A stretch of DNA of 64,000 nt, taken from Lingula anatina. Its lineage: Eukaryota > Brachiopoda > Lingulata > Lingulida > Lingulidae. Shown piece after piece: positions 36,001 through 39,566 of this stretch. The notes beneath the pieces were generated by a model, which was given only the letters and a program-made list of their open reading frames with translations, did not search any database and was not told the DNA's origin. Position numbers and translations under genes: made by a program. The stretch is from NCBI RefSeq assembly GCF_001039355.2, contig NW_019775447.1, positions 315,758 to 379,757 of the forward strand. The letters run 5' to 3'. Each line of letters opens with the position of its first letter. Within the stretch, counting starts at the first letter, position 1.

Positions 36001-39000
36001 CCTCAACCCAGATGGCAGGACTTGCAGAGGTATGAACTACCAAGGGGCTTTCTGTTGTAATTTTATATGATGTTTAAATGCCTTAATATGATGATAAAAG
36101 CTCAGTTTATGAATTATTTTCACAGTTCCCATCTGTTTTAAACTTAATTGTAACATGCTGTTAAATTTGCTTCAACAATGTAAATTTTGCATCTGTATGT
36201 ATTAATATAACATTTCCGTTCATTTTATAGTAACAAAATGTGCTTGTATCAGTCAAGAAAGAAAAACAATACATTAATAAATTGGTCGTGTATCTTTTCA
36301 AAGTGTTTGTATTGTTATATTTATCGTTATTTTTTGTTGTTGTAGATTTGGATGAGTGTGCCACCCTGCGTCACAACTGTCCCATATCAAGCCAGTGTGT
36401 CAACACCCCAGGCAGCTTCCAGTGTACATGTGGGCCTGGCTACAGGCAGATTGGGCTGAACTGTCTTGGTAAGTCAGTACTGAATAAAACATTTCAAAAG
36501 GAAAGAAGTGTGATGATTGAAAAAGATATTCCATTAGTTTGACTTTCAGACCGTAGTCATATTTTAATGAACGTATTTATACCTAATAATCATATGTTTG
36601 TTTGAGATTGCCACTAGTAGTGTAATGCATATTTTTGAACAGAATAATACTTTTTCAGACATTGATGAATGCCGTGAAAACCCAACCCTTTGTTCTCTTG
36701 GGCGGTGCCAGAACACCCCAGGCAGCTACAAGTGCTTCTGTGACCGGGGCTACACTCTCAGCCCAGATGGAAACATATGCATGGGTAAGTAAAATATTCT
36801 GCATATAAAACAAGTCTTGCAGTTTTAGAGATGTTTTTGACCAAATCTTCCATTTATTGCATGTGGACTATTTATTTTGATTGGTATTTTAATTGAAAAG
36901 TGTTTTTAAAAGGCCTCAGTTTTTAGTCAAAAAAATGAGATTGGTCTCCTAAAAGGTTTTGTAGTCGCTGACAAGTGTTGTTCAGGGTTTTAGAATTTAA
37001 TAAACCTTTATTATATGAGTTATTGGCCTTTTCTAGAACATACAATTAGTCTTGAAAGATGTTTTACTGTCTCACATAGTTTTAAAAATTGATAAATTCA
37101 ACATCTTTGATGCTTTGTTGTAGATGAAGATGAGTGCAAGCAGCGTAATATATGTGGCAATGTTGCTGAATGTCTGAATACCATGGGCAGTTACCAGTGC
37201 ACTTGTCCACAAGGCATGAGATATGAACCTCAGAGCAGAACATGCCTGCAAGGTAAATGAACCCATTTATTGGATAGTAATCTTTGTATACCCAGCACAC
37301 TTGATAACACCAAACCAATCTAACAAGATGTCACATAAACCATACTCATGAATTTAAAGGTTGAACTTTTATTAAAACTTTGAATTTATTCCATCTTTTC
37401 CAAATAGGTAAATGCACATGATGACCAATGTTGTTTGTATTATATCTGTAGGATATTCTTACATCACATTATATATAAAAGAATCCCAAGTTTCACCAAA
37501 ATCTTTATTAAACATTTTATAACATAGGCTTTGGTCCAGATGGAACTGGTCCAGATGGTATTGGTCCTGGTGGCATTGGTCCTAGTGGAATCCGCCCGGG
37601 ATATGGATGTGGAACCCCTTGTTTATTCTCTTGCATTCAATTAAGCGTAGGACCAACATGTGGATGCCCCTCAGGATATCAGCTAGTTGGACAGGGGTAA
37701 GTACTGCGTAAATACATGCGACACCACATTACTGCAAACATTTTTACCTAATTTTTTTTTCATTTTTTAAGATATTAACAAAAAACTGACTAAATGAGTA
37801 TGAGGCATGTGAGTAACACACTATGAGTACATTACCCCATGTTTATAAGTTCCTTTCATTTGAATAATGCACTGATAACATGGATTTCCAATGTTATCAT
37901 TGAAGTGATTGACTGGACTAAAAGAACAATATAAGACTCAATACCTCAAAGGCACCCGGGATTAACCTGGGAAGAATGCAAAATAATAGAATCTATCCAG
38001 TTGAGGGCACTTAAAATTATATTTCATGAGTTTCCATACAAAGCAAAGCTTGTTTTTTGAAACGAGCAACAAAACATTCTTTGCAATAATAATAAACGAC
38101 AGAGACAAGCTGAATTACAGATTAACCAGCAAACCACACAGAAAACTAAGGCATAGCCAGTCAAATTTTAGTGTACCATGATTCAGAACCAAATGTTTGT
38201 AAAATGACTTTATCCCTTTTTCCTTATCAAACTTTTAATAGTCTGTGTTTTATTTTGGAACTCATCTTGTTCTTTATTGTATATCTTTTATTTTATTCCC
38301 TTTGCTTTTATCAAACTTTTAGAGGTCTGTGCTTTAATTATTTTTGAACTCATTTTGGTCTTATTGTATATGGCTTATTAGATGTAAATATTTTAATCTT
38401 TATTTTTTTTTTCAAATGAATGCAAGATGATGCAACTAAAATGAGTAAATGATTTTTTTCTAGCCACTGTGTGTCTGCAGGGGGACCCTCTGAGTACGAG
38501 CAGCTTGCAAACAAATATCCCCAGGGAGTGAACCTACCCCATGTCCCAAGTTCCCGTGACCATACACTGCCAGCTGGAGAGGGCTGTTATGAATGTGATA
38601 CATTACCAGATGAGCCACCAGGTGGCGTTCCACTGTACAGAGGCCGGCCAGCCAGGGCAAGACACCTCAGGAACAAACGCTCAGTGGACAGCTTCCTAAA
38701 GGCTGTTGGGATGAAGGTAAATACCAGTACAGCCAAAGTCTTTGATTTTCAAGCACCAGATCTGTGTAGTAAGGGCAACAATATTAGTATGAATACATTA
38801 TGGATCCTAAGATGTCATTAAGTGTGCACGTTATGGGTATCCTTGGCCTCCCTCATAAAAAATGAGCTCTAATCTCCAGTATATTGACCTTGAATTAACC
38901 CCGTTCTTTTTCATTTTTTTTTTTTCAAAACGACCCCCCCACCCCCAAATTTCAAATCCACTGGAAACCCAGCTTAGAGTAATAGAAAAGATATTAGATA

Positions 39001-39506
39001 AGCTGCCTCACATACCTGACTATAGACAAATTATGATCAAGTGTTTCCCTAATACATTTTGATATTTCAGTAGAAAACCAATTTACAATTTATAAGTACA
39101 GAAATGTCATAATGCCACACATCTTTTTTCATTTCAGACCAGTGAGGACCATATAGACAGAGAGACCATTAGCTCAGATCTCAAGATGCTCAACCCCAAT
39201 GACACTCTAATCATTCATCTGACAAAGAAACAAGCCAGACCCAAAGTAAATGTGATCAAAGTGTTGCCAGCTTTGCAAGTTCTTGAAGACAATATACTAT
39301 ATAAAATTACAAAGGGGAATGAAAATGGCATCTTTTCAATGCACGAAAAGAAGGGAATCAGCTCATTACATTTCACACATAAAGTCAAAGAGCTTGCAGA
39401 GTACAATTTAGAAATAACGGGCACACCAATTAGAGGTGAACATGAAGTAATAGAAAATGTCAAATTAGAGCCAGTAGTTATTAAAATTAAACTGATGGTT
39501 CAATAG
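494..39506 (+). CDS. FBN: Fibrillin (3' part of gene, 55 exons; 5' end outside window)
   Basis: Secreted extracellular-matrix microfibril protein. I joined 55 exons, each an EGF, TB (8-cysteine) or hybrid module, into one open frame of about 2,590 codons. Introns are phase 1 throughout until the last three exons (phases 2 and 0). The module order matches human fibrillin-1 as I remember it: seven TB domains, one hybrid domain (the second), a long cbEGF run between TB3 and TB4, an RGD in TB4, and a C-terminal unique region with a furin site and asprosin-like domain. This separates it from LTBPs, which lack that C-terminus and run length. Differences are no proline-rich region, one extra cbEGF before TB2, one fewer between TB3 and TB4, and a glycine-rich atypical last EGF. 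The span contains introns; coding exons are listed separately. No signal peptide is visible because the N-terminus is upstream. Family is certain; exact exon edges rest on splice consensus and phase. Confidence 0.96.
891..1016 (+). CDS. FBN: Fibrillin exon: cbEGF (second before TB1)
   Basis: Phase 1-1 exon of 42 codons between gtttcag and gtgagt. It starts [12 protein letters not shown] and contains [12 protein letters not shown], a full calcium-binding EGF. Confidence 0.93.
1017..3296. other. Long intron before TB1, with CA and TA microsatellites
   Basis: About 2.3 kb without a recognisable exon. It contains a GCAC/CA repeat (about 1317-1361) and an (AT)n run (about 2830-2871). An AG-flanked 11-nt block at 1782-1792 followed by gtaagc looks like a microexon but would shift the frame. 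Confidence 0.7.
2830..2871. repeat. (AT)n microsatellite
   Basis: About 21 uninterrupted AT dinucleotides inside the intron preceding TB1. It is non-coding. Confidence 0.95.
3297..3449 (+). CDS. FBN: Fibrillin exon: TB1 domain, N-terminal part
   Basis: Phase 1-1 exon of 51 codons between tttacttgcag and gtaaac. It carries [11 protein letters not shown], the CCC triplet of TB domains ([11 protein letters not shown]), then CQACPEKGT. The last TB1 cysteine (KLC) is in the next exon. Confidence 0.93.
3637..3669. repeat. (GT)n followed by a G homopolymer at gap edge
   Basis: A short GT repeat runs into a long G homopolymer that ends at the N block. Such a tract commonly stops sequencing or assembly and probably explains the gap. 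Confidence 0.85.
3670..3976. other. Assembly gap (307 N)
   Basis: A run of N. Any open frame across it is meaningless. It lies in the intron that splits TB1. Confidence 0.99.
5535..5642 (+). pseudogene. Partial upstream duplicate of a fibrillin acceptor and exon start
   Basis: This block repeats 5645-5752 at an offset of 110 bp with three substitutions. It holds the pyrimidine tract, the AG at 5565-5566 and the first 75 coding bases of the TB1/EGF exon, then runs into intron sequence. Read in frame from its own acceptor it ends at a TAA (5644-5646) after 25 further codons. No donor follows, so it is not a usable in-frame exon. It is either a decoy or poison acceptor or an assembly duplication. 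Confidence 0.85.
5677..5844 (+). CDS. FBN: Fibrillin exon: end of TB1 fused to EGF (EGF4 position)
   Basis: Phase 1-1 exon of 56 codons. EAYVKLC completes TB1; a short PPGEISQG linker leads straight into the [15 protein letters not shown]. The first acidic residue of the calcium consensus is absent (G-L-N-E), as expected for the EGF4 position. Vertebrate fibrillins have a proline- or glycine-rich spacer here that is missing. Confidence 0.92.
6078..6200 (+). CDS. FBN: Fibrillin exon: cbEGF
   Basis: Phase 1-1, 41 codons, acceptor cttcag, donor gtaaat. Starts [16 protein letters not shown] with the [10 protein letters not shown] core. First of five cbEGF before TB2. Confidence 0.93.
6469..6591 (+). 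CDS. FBN: Fibrillin exon: cbEGF
   Basis: Phase 1-1, 41 codons, acceptor ttttag, donor gtaaga. Starts [16 protein letters not shown]; core [10 protein letters not shown]. Second of five before TB2. Confidence 0.93.
6592..9962. other. Long fibrillin intron
   Basis: About 3.4 kb of AT-rich non-coding sequence. Open frames here, including one of 107 codons at 7365-7688, lack family motifs and splice support. I see no exon, RNA gene or clear mobile element. Confidence 0.6.
9963..10088 (+). CDS. FBN: Fibrillin exon: cbEGF
   Basis: Phase 1-1, 42 codons, acceptor atttcag, donor gtaagt. Starts [17 protein letters not shown]; it resembles the vertebrate module with the NGRIC spacing two positions before TB2. 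Confidence 0.93.
10348..10470 (+). CDS. FBN: Fibrillin exon: cbEGF with DYDEC start
   Basis: Phase 1-1, 41 codons, acceptor attccag, donor gtaaga. Starts [11 protein letters not shown]; Tyr replaces the usual I or V at position 2, but the calcium-ligand positions are kept. Confidence 0.92.
10471..14047. other. Long fibrillin intron with a Harbinger-like MITE
   Basis: About 3.6 kb. It contains a 207-bp inverted-repeat element at 13179-13385 and poly-T tracts. No cysteine-rich exon or second gene is recognised. Confidence 0.6.
13179..13385. mobile_element. MITE with about 80-bp terminal inverted repeats and TAA target duplication
   Basis: The two ends are inverted copies: left AGGCCCCATTCACAACC, right (reversed) GGGTGCATTCAGAACAAG, continuing for about 80 bp through GTTGATCC, GACTAACAG, ATATGGCC and ACCCACTTGAAAGCTT. 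TAA flanks both sides (13176-13178 and 13386-13388). A 3-bp TWA duplication and a GG-rich end fit PIF/Harbinger (Tourist-type) MITEs. It has no coding capacity. The class assignment is an inference. Confidence 0.75.
14048..14173 (+). CDS. FBN: Fibrillin exon: cbEGF before TB2
   Basis: Phase 1-1, 42 codons, acceptor atttcag, weaker donor gtgggt chosen because it keeps phase 1. Starts [17 protein letters not shown]. Fifth cbEGF between the EGF4 position and TB2. Confidence 0.91.
14279..14335. repeat. 19-bp tandem repeat, three copies
   Basis: ATAATTTTGTAATGTAAAG is repeated three times, the last copy diverging at its end. Confidence 0.9.
14425..14745. mobile_element. MITE-like element with about 65-bp terminal inverted repeats
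   Basis: Left and right ends are inverted copies over about 65 bp (GATTTGGTCTTAAA, TGCAATTTAAG, TCTTAC and GATCTTAA blocks in order). ACTAGT flanks both sides (14419-14424 and 14746-14751) and may be a target-site duplication, although ACTAGT is itself palindromic. The centre (about 14571-14640) holds three degenerate copies of a CCTCCCCTCACAAT unit. Non-autonomous; superfamily not assigned. Confidence 0.7.
15018..15140 (+). CDS. FBN: Fibrillin exon: TB2 domain, N-terminal part
   Basis: Phase 1-1, 41 codons, acceptor tttacag, donor gtaaca. [16 protein letters not shown], then QCCCMVDS, is the first half of a TB domain and aligns with vertebrate TB2 (YKRGQC, ECCC). Confidence 0.92.
15141..16337. 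other. Intron inside TB2
   Basis: About 1.2 kb. A 118-codon open frame on the opposite strand (15342-15698) has no recognisable domain or splice context and is treated as chance. Confidence 0.6.
16338..16433 (+). CDS. FBN: Fibrillin exon: TB2 domain, C-terminal part
   Basis: Phase 1-1, 32 codons, acceptor acattag, donor gtaaga. [21 protein letters not shown] supplies the last cysteines of TB2, followed by an [11 protein letters not shown] linker. Confidence 0.91.
16650..16775 (+). CDS. FBN: Fibrillin exon: cbEGF after TB2
   Basis: Phase 1-1, 42 codons. [20 protein letters not shown] is very close to the vertebrate module at this place (DINECALDPDICPNG), supporting one-to-one module correspondence. 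Confidence 0.94.
17154..17279 (+). CDS. FBN: Fibrillin exon: cbEGF
   Basis: Phase 1-1, 42 codons, acceptor ctttcag, donor gtaagt. [17 protein letters not shown] and [10 protein letters not shown] match the second cbEGF after TB2. Confidence 0.94.
17280..19100. other. Fibrillin intron, no further feature seen
   Basis: About 1.8 kb of AT-rich sequence. No module, RNA gene or clear repeat was recognised. Confidence 0.6.
19101..19226 (+). CDS. FBN: Fibrillin exon: cbEGF before hybrid domain
   Basis: Phase 1-1, 42 codons, acceptor gtttcag, donor gtaaga. [17 protein letters not shown]; third cbEGF after TB2. Confidence 0.93.
19560..19763 (+). CDS. FBN: Fibrillin exon: hybrid domain 2
   Basis: One exon of 68 codons encodes the whole domain. 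It starts [16 protein letters not shown] and has a CC pair instead of the TB triplet ([14 protein letters not shown]) and an EGF-like ending ([13 protein letters not shown]). These are the marks of the fibrillin/LTBP hybrid domain. Human hybrid 2 shares TCW, QCCSSLG and AWGSPC at the same positions, as I recall it. Confidence 0.92.
19973..20101 (+). CDS. FBN: Fibrillin exon: cbEGF between hybrid 2 and TB3
   Basis: Phase 1-1, 43 codons, acceptor ttgtag, donor gtaaga. [18 protein letters not shown] has one residue more than usual between cysteines 2 and 3. Confidence 0.92.
20371..20517 (+). CDS. FBN: Fibrillin exon: TB3 domain, N-terminal part
   Basis: Phase 1-1, 49 codons, acceptor ttcctag, donor gtaaga. 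[16 protein letters not shown], the [11 protein letters not shown] triplet and CKACPAKGT. Confidence 0.92.
20518..21167. other. Intron inside TB3, nothing further seen
   Basis: About 650 bp of AT-rich non-coding sequence between the two TB3 exons. Confidence 0.6.
21168..21224 (+). CDS. FBN: Fibrillin exon: TB3 domain, C-terminal part
   Basis: Short phase 1-1 exon of 19 codons between tttttcag and gtattt: [19 protein letters not shown]. It supplies the last TB3 cysteine and linker. The spacing matches the short last exons of TB6 and TB7. Confidence 0.89.
21589..21840 (+). CDS. FBN: Fibrillin exon: two fused cbEGF modules
   Basis: Phase 1-1 exon of 84 codons that encodes two consecutive cb[18 protein letters not shown] and [15 protein letters not shown]. 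Most modules here sit in single exons, so an intron was lost or never gained. Acceptor ctttgcag, donor gtaggt. Confidence 0.94.
22219..22470 (+). CDS. FBN: Fibrillin exon: two fused cbEGF modules
   Basis: Phase 1-1 exon of 84 codons: [17 protein letters not shown] and [17 protein letters not shown]. Second double-module exon in a row. Donor gttagt is slightly off consensus but phase-correct. Confidence 0.93.
22865..22987 (+). CDS. FBN: Fibrillin exon: cbEGF of NNGGC type
   Basis: Phase 1-1, 41 codons. [16 protein letters not shown]; the NGGC spacing and LMPDGKRC ending match the fifth cbEGF after TB3 in vertebrates. Confidence 0.94.
23546..23671 (+). CDS. FBN: Fibrillin exon: cbEGF
   Basis: Phase 1-1, 42 codons, acceptor tattag, donor gtaaca. 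[17 protein letters not shown], then [10 protein letters not shown]. Confidence 0.93.
23881..24000. repeat. (TA)n/(TATAT)n/(TTA)n compound microsatellite beside a splice acceptor
   Basis: About 120 bp: TA repeats, then TATAT steps, then TTA repeats. It ends 30 bp before the AG of the next exon, so it occupies the branch-point and upstream acceptor region. Confidence 0.95.
24033..24158 (+). CDS. FBN: Fibrillin exon: cbEGF
   Basis: Phase 1-1, 42 codons, acceptor attttcag, donor gtaagg. [17 protein letters not shown], then [10 protein letters not shown]. Confidence 0.93.
24495..24617 (+). CDS. FBN: Fibrillin exon: cbEGF of GDGITC type
   Basis: Phase 1-1, 41 codons. [18 protein letters not shown] and a YTGDGITC ending match the vertebrate module ending IGDGIKC. 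Confidence 0.93.
24832..24954 (+). CDS. FBN: Fibrillin exon: cbEGF of GDGFDC type
   Basis: Phase 1-1, 41 codons, acceptor tttctag, donor gtgagt. [18 protein letters not shown] with a FEGDGFDC ending, like the next vertebrate module (TGDGFTC). Confidence 0.93.
24955..25652. other. Intron with single-N ambiguity; expected cbEGF not found
   Basis: About 700 bp. Human fibrillin-1 has one more cbEGF between the modules on either side. No such exon is visible here. A single N stands at 25504 and could mark an unresolved join. Confidence 0.6.
25653..25778 (+). CDS. FBN: Fibrillin exon: cbEGF
   Basis: Phase 1-1, 42 codons, acceptor tttccag, donor gtaaat. [22 protein letters not shown] and GGGNC resemble the vertebrate module with GLFRC and SGGNC two before TB4. 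Confidence 0.93.
26060..26182 (+). CDS. FBN: Fibrillin exon: cbEGF before TB4
   Basis: Phase 1-1, 41 codons. [16 protein letters not shown] and [14 protein letters not shown]; the PPDFEL motif is also found in the vertebrate cbEGF before TB4. Confidence 0.94.
26588..26830 (+). CDS. FBN: Fibrillin exon: TB4 domain with RGD
   Basis: One exon of 81 codons encodes all of TB4. [19 protein letters not shown] carries RGD (26626-26634) between cysteines 1 and 2, the same place as the integrin-binding RGD of vertebrate TB4. The CCC triplet follows ([13 protein letters not shown]), then [16 protein letters not shown] with an N-glycosylation sequon (NAT). The insertion after GRGW is a little longer than usual. 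Confidence 0.95.
26626..26634 (+). other. RGD integrin-recognition motif in TB4
   Basis: Codons CGT GGT GAC in the TB4 exon. Vertebrate fibrillins carry an RGD in TB4 that binds RGD-dependent integrins. Location in the same loop suggests the same role; binding is inferred. Confidence 0.85.
27218..27343 (+). CDS. FBN: Fibrillin exon: cbEGF after TB4
   Basis: Phase 1-1, 42 codons, acceptor tacttag, donor gtaagg. [17 protein letters not shown], then [10 protein letters not shown]. Confidence 0.93.
27649..27774 (+). CDS. FBN: Fibrillin exon: cbEGF before TB5
   Basis: Phase 1-1, 42 codons. [17 protein letters not shown] and GNYTCICPP (NYT sequon) match the vertebrate module with GNYTCICPP at this place. 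Confidence 0.94.
28201..28368 (+). CDS. FBN: Fibrillin exon: TB5 domain, N-terminal part
   Basis: Phase 1-1, 56 codons, acceptor ttttacag, donor gtaacc. [34 protein letters not shown] and CEACPRANT. The DMR start and NxTK/R-xxCCCS pattern are those of vertebrate TB5. Two sequons (NST, NLT) are visible. Confidence 0.94.
28557..28745 (+). CDS. FBN: Fibrillin exon: end of TB5 fused to cbEGF
   Basis: Phase 1-1, 63 codons. [18 protein letters not shown] ends TB5, and [17 protein letters not shown] starts a cbEGF in the same exon. This repeats the TB1/EGF arrangement; elsewhere the TB end has its own exon. Confidence 0.93.
28963..29005 (+). pseudogene. 43-bp upstream duplicate of a fibrillin acceptor and exon start
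   Basis: It repeats 29006-29048 with few differences. The copy contains a pyrimidine tract, an AG (28987-28988) and the first bases of the cbEGF exon (DINECL), then reads M-N-I-stop, with TAA at 29015-29017. It is not a usable exon. It is a second case of the pattern seen at 5535-5642. Confidence 0.85.
29032..29160 (+). CDS. FBN: Fibrillin exon: cbEGF
   Basis: Phase 1-1, 43 codons from the downstream of two duplicated acceptors (ccttccag); donor gtgaaa. [18 protein letters not shown], then [10 protein letters not shown]. The upstream acceptor would lead to an early stop, so this start is chosen. Confidence 0.92.
29397..29522 (+). CDS. FBN: Fibrillin exon: cbEGF
   Basis: Phase 1-1, 42 codons, acceptor attttcag, donor gtaagg. 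[17 protein letters not shown], then [10 protein letters not shown]. Confidence 0.93.
29853..29975 (+). CDS. FBN: Fibrillin exon: cbEGF
   Basis: Phase 1-1, 41 codons, acceptor ttttccag, donor gtattt. [21 protein letters not shown] and the TDNNDC ending resemble the vertebrate module ending SHNNDC. Confidence 0.92.
30220..30345 (+). CDS. FBN: Fibrillin exon: cbEGF
   Basis: Phase 1-1, 42 codons, acceptor ctttcag, donor gtaaat. [17 protein letters not shown], then [10 protein letters not shown]. Confidence 0.93.
30705..30830 (+). CDS. FBN: Fibrillin exon: cbEGF
   Basis: Phase 1-1, 42 codons, acceptor attttag, donor gtgaga. [17 protein letters not shown], then [10 protein letters not shown]. 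Confidence 0.93.
31199..31324 (+). CDS. FBN: Fibrillin exon: cbEGF before TB6
   Basis: Phase 1-1, 42 codons, acceptor attacag, donor gtaagg. [17 protein letters not shown]. Seventh cbEGF after TB5, as in vertebrates. Confidence 0.93.
31626..31784 (+). CDS. FBN: Fibrillin exon: TB6 domain, N-terminal part
   Basis: Phase 1-1, 53 codons. [16 protein letters not shown], the [10 protein letters not shown] triplet and [10 protein letters not shown]. An extra QAARGG stretch precedes the sixth cysteine. NMT is a sequon before the triplet. Confidence 0.93.
31998..32060 (+). CDS. FBN: Fibrillin exon: TB6 domain, C-terminal part
   Basis: Phase 1-1, 21 codons, acceptor ttgatag, donor gtaagg. [19 protein letters not shown] finishes TB6. 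Confidence 0.91.
32458..32583 (+). CDS. FBN: Fibrillin exon: cbEGF after TB6
   Basis: Phase 1-1, 42 codons, acceptor ccttcag, donor gtatgt. [17 protein letters not shown], then [10 protein letters not shown]. Confidence 0.93.
32993..33115 (+). CDS. FBN: Fibrillin exon: cbEGF with DVDDC start
   Basis: Phase 1-1, 41 codons, acceptor atttcag, donor gtaagt. [17 protein letters not shown]: the Glu of the D-x-D-E calcium site is Asp here. GGFECTC and EPGP match the second cbEGF after TB6 in vertebrates. Confidence 0.92.
33267..33389 (+). CDS. FBN: Fibrillin exon: cbEGF
   Basis: Phase 1-1, 41 codons, acceptor ttacag, donor gtaaaa. [16 protein letters not shown] shows short C2-C3 spacing; the vertebrate module here also reads CAFRC. 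Confidence 0.94.
33558..33680 (+). CDS. FBN: Fibrillin exon: cbEGF
   Basis: Phase 1-1, 41 codons, acceptor atttcag, donor gtgaga. [35 protein letters not shown] resembles the vertebrate KNLIGTYMCICGPGYQR module. Confidence 0.93.
33941..34066 (+). CDS. FBN: Fibrillin exon: cbEGF before TB7
   Basis: Phase 1-1, 42 codons, acceptor ggtcag, donor gtaagg. [17 protein letters not shown], then [10 protein letters not shown]. Confidence 0.92.
34595..34747 (+). CDS. FBN: Fibrillin exon: TB7 domain, N-terminal part
   Basis: Phase 1-1, 51 codons, acceptor ttttacag, donor gtaagt. [27 protein letters not shown] and CQRCPQAGT. Confidence 0.93.
35076..35129 (+). CDS. FBN: Fibrillin exon: TB7 domain, C-terminal part
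   Basis: Phase 1-1, 18 codons, acceptor ctttcag, donor gtaggg. [18 protein letters not shown]; the vertebrate end of TB7 reads VAFKKLCPHGRGF. Confidence 0.92.
35394..35519 (+). CDS. FBN: Fibrillin exon: cbEGF after TB7
   Basis: Phase 1-1, 42 codons, acceptor attttag, donor gtaaaa. [17 protein letters not shown], then [10 protein letters not shown]. Confidence 0.93.
35907..36029 (+). CDS. FBN: Fibrillin exon: cbEGF
   Basis: Phase 1-1, 41 codons, acceptor atttag, donor gtatga. [18 protein letters not shown] and [15 protein letters not shown] match the DLNEC module second after TB7 in vertebrates. Confidence 0.94.
36346..36468 (+). CDS. FBN: Fibrillin exon: cbEGF
   Basis: Phase 1-1, 41 codons, acceptor ttgtag, donor gtaagt. 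[18 protein letters not shown]; vertebrates have DLDECATKQHNC here. Confidence 0.94.
36659..36784 (+). CDS. FBN: Fibrillin exon: cbEGF
   Basis: Phase 1-1, 42 codons, acceptor ttttcag, donor gtaagt. [17 protein letters not shown], then [10 protein letters not shown]. Confidence 0.93.
37124..37252 (+). CDS. FBN: Fibrillin exon: last calcium-binding EGF
   Basis: Phase 1-1, 43 codons, acceptor ttgtag, donor gtaaat. [27 protein letters not shown]. Corresponds to the penultimate vertebrate cbEGF; one vertebrate module before it has no counterpart here. Confidence 0.92.
37528..37696 (+). CDS. FBN: Fibrillin exon: glycine-rich insert and atypical last EGF
   Basis: Phase 1-2 exon of 169 bp, acceptor acatag, donor gtaagt. 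It opens with GxGP-type repeats ([14 protein letters not shown] and on) in place of the DxNEC calcium motif. It then gives the EGF cysteines CGTPCLFSC and [13 protein letters not shown]. The YxxxGQGHCVS signature crossing into the next exon marks the last EGF of fibrillins. Confidence 0.9.
37697..38463. other. Intron before the fibrillin C-terminal region
   Basis: About 770 bp, AT-rich, with an imperfect internal repeat around 38200-38370 (TATCAAACTTTTA, TCTGTG and GAACTCAT blocks occur twice). No exon seen. Confidence 0.6.
38464..38716 (+). CDS. FBN: Fibrillin exon: C-terminal unique region with CYEC and furin site
   Basis: Phase 2-0 exon of 253 bp, acceptor ttctag, donor gtaaat. It completes GHCVSAGG, then has GEGCYECDT (the conserved CYEC pair) and the dibasic site LRNKR before SVDSFLK. 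RNKR fits the furin consensus R-x-K/R-R at which fibrillins lose their C-terminal propeptide. Confidence 0.93.
39138..39506 (+). CDS. FBN: Fibrillin last exon: asprosin-like C-terminal propeptide
   Basis: Phase 0 exon of 123 codons including the TAG stop. Core motifs [25 protein letters not shown] and [12 protein letters not shown] align with the human propeptide (LLPALTTLTNHNRY, SGNEDGFF, KEGISYLHFTKK). In vertebrates this is the fragment released by furin and, for FBN1, called asprosin. Hormone activity in this organism is not implied. Confidence 0.95.
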   Translation, partial: TSEDHIDRETISSDLKMLNPNDTLIIHLTKKQARPKVNVIKVLPALQVLEDNILYKITKGNENGIFSMHEKKGISSLHFTHKVKELAEYNLEITGTPIRGEHEVIENVKLEPVVIKIKLMVQ

Positions 39507-39560
39507 CAGTGTTGAAGTTTTTTATTGGCACACTAATTGCATTTGTTATTAAGTTAATTT

Positions 39561-39566
39561 AATAAA
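39561..39566 (+). terminator. Polyadenylation signal of fibrillin
   Basis: AATAAA 55 bp after the stop codon. It is the nearest canonical signal and would give a very short 3' UTR. Confidence 0.7.

Noticed and set aside
38460-38660. Antisense frame over the fibrillin C-terminal exon
   Set aside because: Shadow of a clearly conserved coding exon.
1-39506. LTBP or Notch/fibulin identity for the EGF-rich gene
   Set aside because: Seven TB domains, one hybrid domain, a long cbEGF run, and the CYEC-furin-asprosin-like tail occur together only in fibrillins.
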